Shown piece after piece: positions 11,217 to 22,055 of a stretch of DNA of 64,000 bases. Position numbers and translations under genes: made by a program. Position 1 is the stretch's first letter, and the number at the start of each line of letters is the position of its first letter. Source of the stretch: Heliopora coerulea (lineage: Eukaryota; Cnidaria; Anthozoa; Scleralcyonacea; Helioporidae); NCBI GenBank assembly GCA_030142905.1, contig JASJOG010000163.1:293501-357500 (forward strand). Reading direction: 5' to 3'. The notes beneath the pieces were generated by a model that was not told the DNA's origin, did no database searches, and saw only the letters and a list, made by a program, of their open reading frames with translations.

Positions 11217-11338
11217 AAGGTAGATGAACGATCTTCAAGCTCGATACTCAGAAAATGATTTCTGAGCCCCAGACGGGGATCGAACCCGCAACCTTCTGAT
11301 GACCGGTTAGACGCTCTAACCATTGAGCTACCGAGACT
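11217..11338 (-). repeat. tRNA-derived SINE, minus-strand copy
   Basis: The tRNA-like head, read on the minus strand, has an A box (TAGCTCAATGG) and a B box (GGTTCGATCCC). It is followed by the tail CTCAGAAATCATTTTCTGAG and a segment ending CATCTACCTT. The same head and tail recur at 11480, 11720, 59357 and 59477. The anticodon stem is imperfect, so this is a SINE head, not a tRNA gene. Confidence 0.85.
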
Positions 11339-11342
11339 CAAA

Positions 11343-11474
11343 TGGTGAGCTAAGGTGCAAATTCGATATATATATATGTATATATCGAATTAGCTCACCA
11401 TTGAGCTACCGAGACTCAGATGGTGAGCTAAGGTGCAAATTCGATATATATGTATATATCGAATTAGCTCACCG
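11343..11474. repeat. Two AT-rich palindromes joining SINE copies
   Basis: GGTGAGCTAAGGTGCAAATT followed by CGATATATA and its mirror AATTAGCTCACC occurs twice (about 11343-11400 and 11422-11474). A 20-bp SINE-head fragment sits between them. The palindromes place the minus copy and the plus copy head to head. Confidence 0.75.
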
Positions 11475-11640
11475 TCTGAGTCTCGGTAGCTCAATGGTTA
11501 GAACGTCTAACCGGTCATCAGAAGGTTGCGGGTTCGATCCCCGTCTGGCGCTCAGAAATCATTTTCTGAGTATCGAGGTTGAAGATCATTCATCTACCTT
11601 AATATATCCAAGCTCTCACGTTTCTCAAACGTCAAACTGC
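11475..11640 (+). repeat. tRNA-derived SINE, plus-strand copy
   Basis: tRNA-like head at 11480-11552 with A and B boxes. The tail runs through CATCTACCTTAATATATCC to a CTCACGTTTCTCAAAC and CAAACTGC end at 11640. One base differs in the acceptor-like end (GGCGCT instead of GGGGCT). Confidence 0.85.
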
Positions 11641-11683
11641 TTCAATCATTATTAATATATAGTGGCTTCCGCTTAGGTCGCAC

Positions 11684-11880
11684 ATATATATCGAATTTGC
11701 ACCTTAGCTCACCATCTGAGTCTCGGTAGCTCAATGTTTAGAGCGTCTAACCGGTCATCAGAAGGTTGCAGGTTCGATCCCCGTCTGGGGCTCAGAAATC
11801 ATTTTCTGAGTATCGAGCTTGAAGATCGTTCATCTACCTTAATATATTCAAGCTCTCACGTTTCTCAAACATCAAACTGC
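11684..11880 (+). repeat. tRNA-derived SINE, plus-strand copy
   Basis: Longest copy here. A leader TCGAATTTGCACCTTAGCTC precedes the tRNA-like head at 11720-11792, and the tail ends in CATCAAACTGC at 11880. The shared 3' end across copies defines the element boundary. Confidence 0.85.
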
Positions 11881-12402
11881 TATTAGCATTTTGTTAGGCT
11901 ACTTGTAAATTGTATTTACGCAATTCAGCCTTTGGTTGAGATGTGGTTTTTATTAAATCATAATCATTATCATTACAAGGCGAGCCGTAGTAAATCCCAC
12001 ACAGTTTGGACGAAGTATCTTTCTTCAAAGAATACGTTTAGATGTCCGTGTTTTCTGTCAATTTTGAAGTTTCAGTAGATGTTAACAGAGAAAACCGAAG
12101 AGTTCAAAACTCTAATTAATATTCTGTACTTCACTTACAGCATAGTGATTAGGAGCGGCAGCCAATATCTTCTGTGTTTTCTTCGTGAATTATTAATTAG
12201 TACTTTAACGTCATTTAAAAACTCATTAATAATTCACAAAGACAACACAAAAGATTTTGCCTCTTAATTAGTATGCTGCAAATCGGATACAGAATCCTAA
12301 TTAGAATTATGAGCTCTTCCATTCTATTTTCTACGTTAAATTTTACTGAAACGTCAAAATAACCGGTAAACATGGCCATTTAGATGTATTCGTATTTTAA
12401 GA

Positions 12403-12497
12403 AAATACAATATGAACGGCTGATCTGTATGGGATTTACTGCGGCTCGCCTTCAGCTTGCCTTGTAAATCCCATACAGATCAGCCATTCATATTGTG
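12403..12497. repeat. Palindromic element with GGGATTTAC core
   Basis: CTGATCTGTATGGGATTTAC is mirrored by GTAAATCCCATACAGATCAG, with outer ATATGAAC / ATTCATAT. Related end sequences occur singly near 11126, 11973 (GGCGAGCC then AGTAAATCCCA) and 46541, so this is a dispersed family. Confidence 0.7.
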
Positions 12498-12499
12498 TC

Positions 12500-15400
12500 T
12501 ATTACTTAAAACTGTACATGTCCACGCAGCATCCTATTCTTGCACCTCCTGCAGGCTTTGCTAACAGAATTGGCCAAGACTGCATAGTCTGGACAAAGTC
12601 CGAATTCACAGCTTAAATTGGCAGTCATTCATAAATATGTTTGGATCGTATAAATTAGGGATGTAGAAATACAGCAAAAAGTGTATTCCGATGCATTTCG
12701 ATGTTCAAAAACTGCAATGCGATATATACTGCTATCAGTACAATATTTCAAATAAAGTAAAAATAGAAAAATGGAGAACTCTATGATGAGAAATCTTGTA
12801 GTTTAACACAAAAACTGCAGTAAAATATCAACAATAATTAACATGCCTAACTTTTTCCATTGCATTTTCTCGACAGTTTCGCAAATAGGACAGTTCAAAG
12901 CCACGATGTAAACGCTCACCATTATGGTCAACTGCGGAGCTTCTTAACATTTTAAAGAGGAACTGGCACATAAATCGCGACATTTATATTACAAATAAAC
13001 CTCTCAAACGTTTAAAACATGGCTAAAATCACTATGACAGACATGCGATATATATTATGTTACTTAAAAGATTTCATATTTCATCAAACAAAACTTTAGA
13101 TCCATGCGAGTATCACTTAAAAGCGCCTATATTTAATCATAACATGTTTTCTCCCATCTCTTTGACTCGTTCTTTTGTAGATCCATCTTGAATGAATGAT
13201 AAGTCACGTTGATGATCCTATCATTAAACGTGGTGACAGCAAGAAGGTTGGAAAAACTTCAATGGTGCCGAAAGCATGGAAGGAACGCCTCATGGTTCAG
13301 AGCATCGCTATGCTGCTAATTTTAGGTATGACATAAGTACAACATTTATAAATGCGCTGTTAGGGGCTGTTTACATGATTACGGATTAAATTTATTCGGA
13401 ATTGAAGTCAAACTGGTTCTGTTAAAATTTTTTTAGCGGTTCACATGAATCCTGAATGAGATTTACCTCATTCCGGATCGAGTTCATACTGGTTCTTATT
13501 CCAGAATTACATTTCATTTGAGTTTGAAATTTCATTCCAGTGTCATGTAAAGGCAGTGCAAGCTTTCATTCCAAAATGGAAGATGTGACCTGGAGGATTG
13601 AAACGAACAACATATGCGTACTTTTAATATTTACCGACGACAATATTGCGGATAAGTCAGCTAAAATCTGTGTATTTATGTGAACGAGCGATGGAAATAG
13701 GACGACGAAAAAACGAAACGGTTTTCAGCAAACATTAAAGCTTTTAAAAGCAAAAGCTGGGAGGAAGAATAGAATAGGACTTGAACAAAGTTTCGATGCC
13801 AGAACACGTTGGAATCAAGTGTAAATCGCTGAAAGAAATACACTGGTACCATCTAAAGTAATCTACTGGCAATTTAAAATTTCAGATTTTACACGCTGTT
13901 CGATCCTGGGACGCAATTTCAAAGTAACCGCGGTTTGAATTCACTTTCAAAAAGTTTCAATGCGGAAAGAGACTCAATCCGGCCGGATTCATGTGAACAC
14001 TTCCTCACACTACACGGAACTTGTCTTGCAAATAATTGTCATCGCAGTTTTGCTACGAGAGAAGTTGAAATAGAAATAGCATCGTGTAACGTAGTCAGCA
14101 ATCAGAAGTCGCGCAACCTTTTTGCAGCTGCAATCATTGCATGAAGCTGAACAAAGTTCTACTTTTTACAACGATTGCGTCAACGATGCAGCGGATTTTT
14201 GAGTCGTTGTACAGTAACACAAGTTGCCAGACAGGTTGCATGGTGTCACAGCGCCTTAATCCACCCGTTGAATTTGTAACTTTTAAGCTTTTGTAATGTT
14301 GACGTAGTATTTCGTCAGGCAAGCGTACTTTGACTTTCGTCAGGGAAGTGTGAATCTTGTCTAAACTGCTGAGTCAACAAGATGAAAGCTTGGTATGTGT
14401 GAAGTCACCTCTGTTGATTTATATTGCGGAAGTATTCAAGAATTTGGCGACGACGTACAGCGTCGAAATTTAGCCACTTAACCACAAGTAGGTTTTGGTA
14501 CTGGTGTTGACATTAAATACGTTTTCTTAACACCTGAAACTGATTCGGTAACGCCAAGAACTTTTTTCCTAACGTGTTTCAACGAGAAGACATTGTTAAC
14601 AACTCTGCAATATATAACAGAACTGCTGAGCTGGTCATGTGACCAAGCCAAAGTAAAACCAAACTATTCTGGAATGAACGATAACGACACAAGTCGGAAT
14701 GCAGGGAAGGCTTAATGAATTGAAGACATAGTTAATGCTGGCTTTCCTCATGATCGTTACAATGGCTATCCCTCCACGAGCCCCTACCTGAATCTCAAAC
14801 TGAGGACAACATGGCCATTCCAGTTCGTCCTCTCGTCTTTGCCATATCCTATTCGACTAGCCTAAAATGGCCTGTAGTGTTTTTTCAAGTATTGAAGACA
14901 AAGTTGTTAAAGGTTTTAAAGACAATACAGGGAAACGCGGTTGAGAAAGCTGGAAATCCGATCTGCCTATGTTTAGCAAAAGTAAGGCTTTCGATTTTCC
15001 TTTGCGCGATAACGTAACTGTTATGTAAGCATGAAGTGTTTGACCATACAAAGAACGGAAGCGGTGGTAGAACAATATTTGTACTTTCATTTAGCTATTA
15101 CAAGAAAATGCGATAAAAGTTCCACAAAGCCAAAGGACGACGAAATACTGATGTTTCACGCAAAAGCCCTTTGGTAGAAGACACCCCCAATAAAGGAGAC
15201 AATTGACAAGCGATCGTTCAGGAAAGTTAGTCCGAGTTTTCTTATTAAATAATCTCATCAAAGGGGAATTTTTCGTGAGCTGCATGAAAATTTAGAGAGC
15301 CAAGTTTTTGTTCCGCTAACACAGAGAGCTGAATCACAATATCGGTTCACGTCATTTTAGTATAGAATACAATTCGCCGGTTCACATCGCCGAGCAAACT

Positions 15401-16260
15401 CTACCAATCAGTCAAATTGGCCAGGATAAATGATTTTTATCAAACCTAAGCAGTTTAGAACATAAGAGCGGTGATTTTCGGACATAAAAAACGTGTATTT
15501 AGGTGAAATACTTTGCACTTCCTGGATACCTTCGGAAATGAGTTTTGTTTGTCAGCAGGAGTTCTTCTTGAAAGAAAGACTTCGAATATTTCTTCTGTTC
15601 AAAGTGACATAAAAATTTTCTTAAACTCTTCACAGAGGGTCAAAGATATTCAATTCCGAATCATGTAAAACCTTCGAAATCGAACTAATCAATCCATTTT
15701 ATTATTTTACTGTTTGTTTCATGGAAGTGCTATGAACTCATGGAAGTGCTATGAGCCGTGAATCGTTAGAGAAAACTTCCAGAACAATACCTTCAGGTTC
15801 ATAATTCTTCTCTGAAGACTTGAGGGATCAACGTCTGGGCCACGTTGTTGAAAACATACGGCTACCCTTTGCAGTTTTGACAAGAGTACAAAATGCTAAA
15901 GACGTGTTCCGTTTGTATAGTTCACAGAGTATAAAATGTTAATGATGAATCGTAGTGTTGCTCTGTTGACTGCAATAAATATGGCTCGGTCCACTCCGAC
16001 GTTACATACGGTTTACATACAGCTAGACTGTTTACCCTTTCATGCACACCATTGTCGTACAACAACACTTTACAACAATAGAACTAATGAAAGAAAAAGC
16101 AAAAAACAAACGGGAACAAAGGACGGAAGAACAAAAAAGTCACGCACGAAAGGGTTAAAGCCAGTTTAATATACTAAAAAGCAACTTATCTTGTAGCAAA
16201 GGACGCCATCACAACTCCCTTGAAAAGTGTCGACAGCTTATACACGTATACATGGAGTGC
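12500..16260. other. No gene recognised
   Basis: Short ORFs only, none with recognisable domains or splice-consistent neighbours. A word near 13372 (GTTTACATGATTACGG) and its rough complement near 15657 (CCGAATCATGTAAA) could be the ends of a decayed DNA transposon of about 2.3 kb, but the intervening sequence codes for nothing I recognise. Confidence 0.4.
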
Positions 16261-16264
16261 CGTG

Positions 16265-16620
16265 CCGAGTGAAGTGGAAGTGTGCATGAAGGGCCCTATG
16301 TCAGACTTTCAGTGATCGAAGTCCCAATATCGGTTATGAAAGGCTCCTATTTCAGTGGCTAAACTCCCCATATCAGTTATATAGGGGACTTATTCCAGTG
16401 ACCAAAGTCTTCTTAGACTCCCTTATATCAGTTGTGAAGGGCCCCCATTTCATAGCCTACGTGCTGTGTAGTCCTAGCATGAACGGCCCTGATTTCAGTG
16501 ACCAAAGTGCCCTGTAATATCATTTACAAAGACCCCTTTTCAATGATCCATGTCCCATATATTAGTTATAAAAGGCCCCTATTTCAGGGACCAAAAATCC
16601 CCATACCTCTAAATACACTC
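16265..16620. repeat. Degenerate minisatellite, unit about 45-60 bp
   Basis: About six diverged units alternate AAGGGCCCCTATTTCAGTGA-like and CCAAAGTCCC(C)ATATCAGTTAT-like segments. It is non-coding and not seen elsewhere in the window. Confidence 0.65.
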
Positions 16621-17477
16621 CCCAATAATCAACCCTTCAGTGCAGCACTGTATGCATGATTCGGGTAAGTGGGTTACGTAACAATGCGTATTAACAGCCT
16701 TCAAATACTTTTCATGATAAACACGTTCGTGTCTCTCAACAGCTGGGTAAGTTGTCTCTTATTTGCCACGGCTAAGTCCTGTGTATTAAACCACAGCAAA
16801 GCAAATATTCAGAACAAATAAACCCGACGTCTAATTCAACAACGTCAAATTTTCACGAATTTTTCGGCCCAGTTATATTTCTTAGACTCGATACATTAAA
16901 ACAATTGACTTTCGAAAGCGATCTGATTACAGCTGTTTGAAAAGAAAATTTCACTATAATTTACTCTGCATAATGAACATGAGGGTGAGACTTTGAAATA
17001 CAATTGTTTATCATTCTAAGGATTTGTTTATATGAGCCGCTAGATGAAGACTCCATCGGAGTATAAAGAAAAGCCAAAATCAATTCCACAGGCTGAATTC
17101 GTTTAGTTTGACAATTGGAACAATCTGAAGTGAATTGAAATAACTAAATAGAGGCAAAGGATAATTTTCGTGACACTGTTCAGCTAACAATACATAAAAA
17201 GACTCTAAGTAGAGCTTATATCCCTAAGGTACGGATCACTAGCAAATCATGTTTACTTTTCGATATAATCCTAAGCACTGTGAAATACAAGCGACATGGA
17301 AGCGTTTCAGAACTACAATAACTAATTCATACCTGAAAATGTAGGACTCTAGCTTCTGTGAATAGTACACAGCAGGAGGAATGAGTGTTACCTACACCAC
17401 AATAAGAGAATATGTCACTCAATGAAGGCAGTGTCCAGATTGGTCTATGATTCTGTGAACATTGTTCAAGGATAACC

Positions 17478-17970
17478 CAGGAGCGGATTTTCTGGGGGAG
17501 TGCAGGGGGTGCGGACCCCCCAAAATTTTCTAGCACCCCCTCAGAAAAATTCGAAAATGGCTTGCATACTGTAGGTTATTATTTTTATTATAGGTTTTAT
17601 TTAAAGAAACTTATACATTTGGCAGTAAGAGTACAGCTTACTGATAACTTCAACAAATGCAATTTTTATATATATATATGAATTATAATATTTATATATT
17701 ATACTAAGTATTGATAAAACTAAATATACTACGTAAAAATGTCTGAAGATTAAATATCGAAACGCATACTCAATTTTAGTAAAAAGACCAGATAAAAAGC
17801 CACGAATAAACTTTGATGAAAAAACAAGGTAGAATACTGAGCCTAAAATTTCAGTAAAAAGGCTAAGAATAATACTGTAAGTCTAAGCTACGGGCGCAAG
17901 TCTAACTTTGGCGTGCGCCCCCCAGGGAAATCTGCACCCCTCCTGTCAGATGAGCATTGATCCGCCCCTG
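17478..17970. mobile_element. hAT-type MITE with 8-bp target-site duplication
   Basis: The left end CAGGAGCGGAT at 17478 is mirrored by ATC(C)GCCCCTG at 17970. The 8-bp direct repeat GGATAACC flanks it exactly (17470-17477 and 17971-17978). It is 493 bp, AT-rich inside, with no transposase. A CAGGGGCGGAT word near 2064 may be a remnant end of the same family. Confidence 0.9.
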
Positions 17971-18522
17971 GGATAACCTGAGAACGCTGCACGTCTGTTG
18001 GCAGTGACAATTACAACAAGATGAAGCAACTACCGAAAACTTTGCCGTTTCGAGCAAAAACATTTCATCAACGGAGGACTGCAGCGGATTCAACCATAAC
18101 TTACGTTAGAGCTCGCCCGTGTCTTCATGTAGAGGGGTGGCAGGTATTTTCCTCTATGGATATCAAATAACAATTCTTCAGTACTCAAAATTCCACCAGC
18201 CAAGTCAGAAGCAGTCTAATATTACTCGATTCTCACGAAATAAATGATCTTTCAGTATTCTATGCAAACTACCCACTTCTCAAGCATGTGATGATGCCTA
18301 AGAGCTCGAGTATTATTCAGATGAGAATGCCTTGTTGCCTTCTTACATCCCTGAATGCAATAAGATTTAGAAAAAACAAGCCTAAATTTACTTCAGTATT
18401 AGCGTATCAGGTTTGAAATTCGCGGACGTAAATAGCACACGAGATGACTTTCGTAAACTGCAGCGCTTTCGAAATACTGTATGAGGTGTAGGGATATCAA
18501 CTTGGCCTGGGGATGAAAAAGG

Positions 18523-19440
18523 ATGATGATGTCAAAGCGCAGTTACACTCTTCCTCGCTCGTGTGAAACCACCCAGATTCTGTTAACTAGCCAAATCGTG
18601 TTATCATTACAATACACTCTGATCAAACACAATTCTGGCGGGACGATAGGTACCGAAGTTTACCGCAAGAAAACACACACCGATAAATATCTAGATTTCA
18701 ACTCGCATCATCCAATCGCCCACAAGAGAGCCGTTGGAAAAACCCTTTTACAACGGACTAACGTGATACCCAACACAAATAAATCCAAGCATAAAGAAAC
18801 TCAACATGTGTTTAATGCTCTTAAGAACAACAACTACCCACAGAAATTTCTGAAAAACTTGTCAAACGAAAGTTCCTCCGTCAACAATGCTGACAGCGAA
18901 GCGGAACCGAGTGGTTTTGCAGTAATACCATATGTTAAAGGAACTTCAGAACCAATCAAAAGAATCTTAGGTAAATACAATGTAAAAACGGCGCTTAAAC
19001 CTTACAAAACGTTGGGGAAAATATTTCCGAAACCGAAAGACAAGCTTGAAAAAGAACAAATGAAAGGTGAGATTTACTCCATTCCTTGTCGTGATTGCGA
19101 ACAAGTCTACATCGGACAAACGAAGCGACAATTCGGAACCCGCTTGAAAGAACACAAAAGCGCATTGTCGGCAAAACGGATAACCAACTCAGCTCTAGCA
19201 GACCATAGCTTCAAAACATCCCACGAAATTGAATGGAACAATGCTTCTATTATCTCATGCAATCCTCACTATCACCAAAGGATCTGCTTGGAGGCGTGGC
19301 ATATTAACAGCACGGATTACGTTATAAATAGAGATGATGGGGATCTATTTCCAGAAGCTTACAAACATCTCATTAAAAAACATGAAAACGCTAGCGGTGC
19401 TATAAATACGGGTACGACTCCAGACGATTCTAACCCCTGA
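18523..19440 (+). CDS. Penelope-like element: RT end and GIY-YIG endonuclease
   Basis: Open frame to TGA 19438-19440; recognisable homology starts at about 18620. It carries the C-terminal part of a Penelope reverse transcriptase (VYRKKTHTDKYLDF, then HHPIAHKRAVGKTL), a linker, then a GIY-YIG nuclease from about residue 180. There IYSIPCRDC supplies a cysteine pair, VYIGQTKRQFGTRLKEH the YIG core and catalytic Arg, and downstream His/Glu residues follow. Penelope elements insert through this nuclease. The catalytic RT core is absent, so the copy is 5'-truncated and non-autonomous. The first about 30 codons are probably flanking sequence. The stop codon lies inside a hammerhead motif. Confidence 0.88.
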   Translation: MMMSKRSYTLPRSCETTQILLTSQIVLSLQYTLIKHNSGGTIGTEVYRKKTHTDKYLDFNSHHPIAHKRAVGKTLLQRTNVIPNTNKSKHKETQHVFNALKNNNYPQKFLKNLSNESSSVNNADSEAEPSGFAVIPYVKGTSEPIKRILGKYNVKTALKPYKTLGKIFPKPKDKLEKEQMKGEIYSIPCRDCEQVYIGQTKRQFGTRLKEHKSALSAKRITNSALADHSFKTSHEIEWNNASIISCNPHYHQRICLEAWHINSTDYVINRDDGDLFPEAYKHLIKKHENASGAINTGTTPDDSNP

Positions 19441-19476
19441 TGAAGACACAGTAACGCGAGTGTCGAAACGTTGGGT
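19433..19476 (+). ncRNA. Minimal type I hammerhead ribozyme of a Penelope element
   Basis: All core parts are present in order. Stem I is ACCC (19433-19436) with GGGT (19473-19476). CTGATGA is at 19437-19443. Stem II is GACAC (19445-19449) with GTGTC (19460-19464). GAAA is at 19465-19468. The almost absent stem III is AC/GT (19468-19471), with the expected cleavage site after T 19472. Reduced stem III is known for Penelope-encoded hammerheads, which may act as dimers through the palindromic AACGTT. Activity is inferred from the intact core. Confidence 0.78.
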
Positions 19477-19479
19477 AAA

Positions 19480-19510
19480 AACACAGTATTGACTAATCTC
19501 ATAGTCAATA
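19480..19510. other. Short hairpin downstream of the hammerhead
   Basis: GTATTGACTA and TAGTCAATAC pair around a short AT-rich loop. It is possibly part of the Penelope pseudo-LTR. Confidence 0.5.
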
Positions 19511-19602
19511 CTTCCAGACAAAAAGATTCTTCTAGCTGTTCGAAAACATTACTTGCTTTTTCCTTTTGTTTCTCGGTTGGCTTTCTACTGTTCTTTATAT
19601 TC

Positions 19603-19910
19603 CTGGAGAGATATCCGGTGACCTCTTATATAAGGGGAGATACCCGGTGACCCCGCTTAGTATTAATTCTCAGGGAGATACCCGGTGACCCAATATCTTT
19701 CTTGGAGAGATATCCGGTGACGCTGTTTTAGTCTCATAGTCTTAGTTTACGGTCTTATCTCGGTCATTACCGTGTCTTAGGAGTAATCGTAGAGAGATAT
19801 CTGGTGGCCCTTATTTTAAGGGAGATACCCAGTGACCCTGTTTTAATTTTTAATTATCAGGGAGATATCCGGTGACCACTAAATCTAGGGGAAATACCTG
19901 GTGACTCTAT
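19603..19910. repeat. Array of GGAGATAYCCGGTGACC motifs
   Basis: At least eight copies of an about 18-bp motif (GGGAGATACCCGGTGACC with C/T variants) start near 19605, 19635, 19675, 19704, 19793, 19820, 19859 and 19890. Spacing varies from about 27 to 90 bp. Some spacers contain GTTTTAGTCT-like or TTTTAATT-like repeats. It is non-coding. Confidence 0.75.
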
Positions 19911-22050
19911 TTCAGTCTTTAATTAAGATATGTTTTCTAGCAACTTCTATGTACCTTTCGCTGGCCACCAAACCAGAGTAGCACTACCTATAAAAAATGA
20001 CTAATAGTTCACCTGGTTGCGAAAAAAGACTATCCACCATTCTACTGTACTTGTTTACAATTGATTGGATCCTTGCAGGTTCAAGTGAAGTGCAGGGGAG
20101 GATTCTTGGAGCACTGTTGCAAATAAGCAAACGGGCGTCGATTCTTCTCCAAAAATTTTCATTTGTGGACTTTGCACGATTTTTTGATATATCCCTTGCG
20201 AAGTTTGCTCAGTGCAACAGATCTAAACTCAAAGTTAGTTTTCACAATGAATATTCTTACACTGCGCTCGTATCTGATACTACCTGTGAGCCCTAACCAA
20301 TATTTCCTCAAAGATTCGCTTTTAAGCATTCGAAAAATTACCATTGTGTCCAAATTCAAATTTGAGTACGAATACTCCCCTCAAAGGTAGGGGTCTTCAG
20401 GGTAGATGTTACCGAGTAGTGGTGATATGATTAGTACAGTCGTCTGCAGTGTATGCAATAATCTTAGCTTGTTTACCTTGGATGCTTAATAATTATTGGA
20501 TTCAAATGCTCTGCTTTTGTTTATCTTTTAATTAGTTCTCGAAAGCTCAATGACAATAGGGAAGTATTATGTCTGTTGTCACATTATGTACCAAAAGGTC
20601 ATTCAGAACTGGCAACCAACATTTTAGGAAACCTACCTTTTTTTTTTTTCAAGCTTAGTCCTACCCCCCTGAACTCTAACTTGAGTCTAAGCTGGTGACA
20701 GCAAAACGAAGTTCTTAAGAACATTACTCCCCATACAGGGAACCTCAAAGGGGGTTGAATTTTGAAGCCGAAGGTTATTCGAATGAACCATATGGGAGTA
20801 TGACGTTCATGTACACTTAAGGACAGGTTAAGATGAAATAGCTCAGCTCGAGCTAAAATTTTCGTCATGTAATCGCTAGACAATTTCCAAAGGAAATTCT
20901 TCAGAGCTGGTGCAGAAATCTTCTATGTAATCAGCCTCTGTAGGTCCGTTCTGTGCACTATCCCATTTAACGTTTTCACGATAAGTGTTCTGAAAATCGT
21001 ATTTGGTAAACTCCTCATTCCAGCTCCTTAAGTTGGATTTAGCGAACCAGTCTTAAATTCACTGGATCAGTAAAAAGTAGAAAGCCATAGCGATATTAAA
21101 TGTTACTATAGCCAGCAATTTCTCAGACAGCGAACTCGAAGTAAACCAACACAATTTTATTTAATGAACCCCAAATAAATTTTTAACATACATGACAGTG
21201 AGCAAGATTGGAAAATAGAAAAAAAGCTACTTGTTACACATCTTCGTTATTACCCATGATCTAATCTACTGCCATTACCAGCAAGGCAAGAAAGTCCAGT
21301 AGAGCAAAAAATAGAAATAAACTGAACAACAAAAGCACCCTGAACATTCCAAACCGCAAGAAAGTTACTTCTGGGCGTGCATTGTTTCCAAAATTTCTTC
21401 ATCGTTCATGTCATAAATGTGGCTCAATTAGGCATGACTTAATGAAGTATATACTGCTTCTAGTCGTACTCGGAGTCGCTCAAACGATGCATTTCTTTCG
21501 GGCCCATTTTAACTATTCTTATTCAAAAATACGTACTGAAGATTATACGAATACTGACTCCTAAAAATACAGGCTTTCTGGAAGTCAGTGACATTGCTAG
21601 TTAGAATCTGAATGAAATGACTTAGATCCAGGCAAAAAGTTTGCTTGTGTTAGATACTTAACCGATATATTGAACTTCACACAGTGGAGTCCACTGACTG
21701 AGTAAATAATGTTCATAAATCATGAATGAATTCGAGACAACTTCAGCAGAGATCTGCATATTTCGGACAGACCTTCAGCAGAAACATCTTTTTCTGCAAA
21801 TCAGATTTTTTTCGTTGAACTCCCAGTAAATGCCAACTGATTCTTTACTCAGACAACCTGAAATGAAACGAATACGAAAGTGTAAAACATATCGACAGAG
21901 AAGTGCTGGGTTGACTGCAACTAAGCCACAAAGTAAGTTTACAGCTTGTAATATATAGGACAGATTGCTGAATGAAGTTCACTCATTAATCGAGATGAGT
22001 TTAATGATGGCTTCTTGTGTTTTGCCGGGGGAACCTTTCAGACATGAATC
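19911..22050. other. No gene recognised
   Basis: Short ORFs in several frames without domains, consistent splice sites or conserved composition. Nothing beyond a T-run near 20638 was noted. Confidence 0.45.
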
Positions 22051-22055
22051 CTTTC

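Noticed and set aside
11264..11552. Apparent tRNA genes with good A and B boxes
   Set aside because: Several near-identical copies share the same non-tRNA tail, the anticodon stem is imperfect and the acceptor ends do not pair well; they are SINE heads.
11323..11655. 110-codon plus-strand frame
   Set aside because: It is a translation of palindromes and SINE repeats with repeated SYRDS peptides, not a gene.
13368..15670. Candidate 2.3-kb DNA transposon with GTTTACATGAT ends
   Set aside because: The end words match only loosely, no target duplication was found and nothing inside codes for a transposase.
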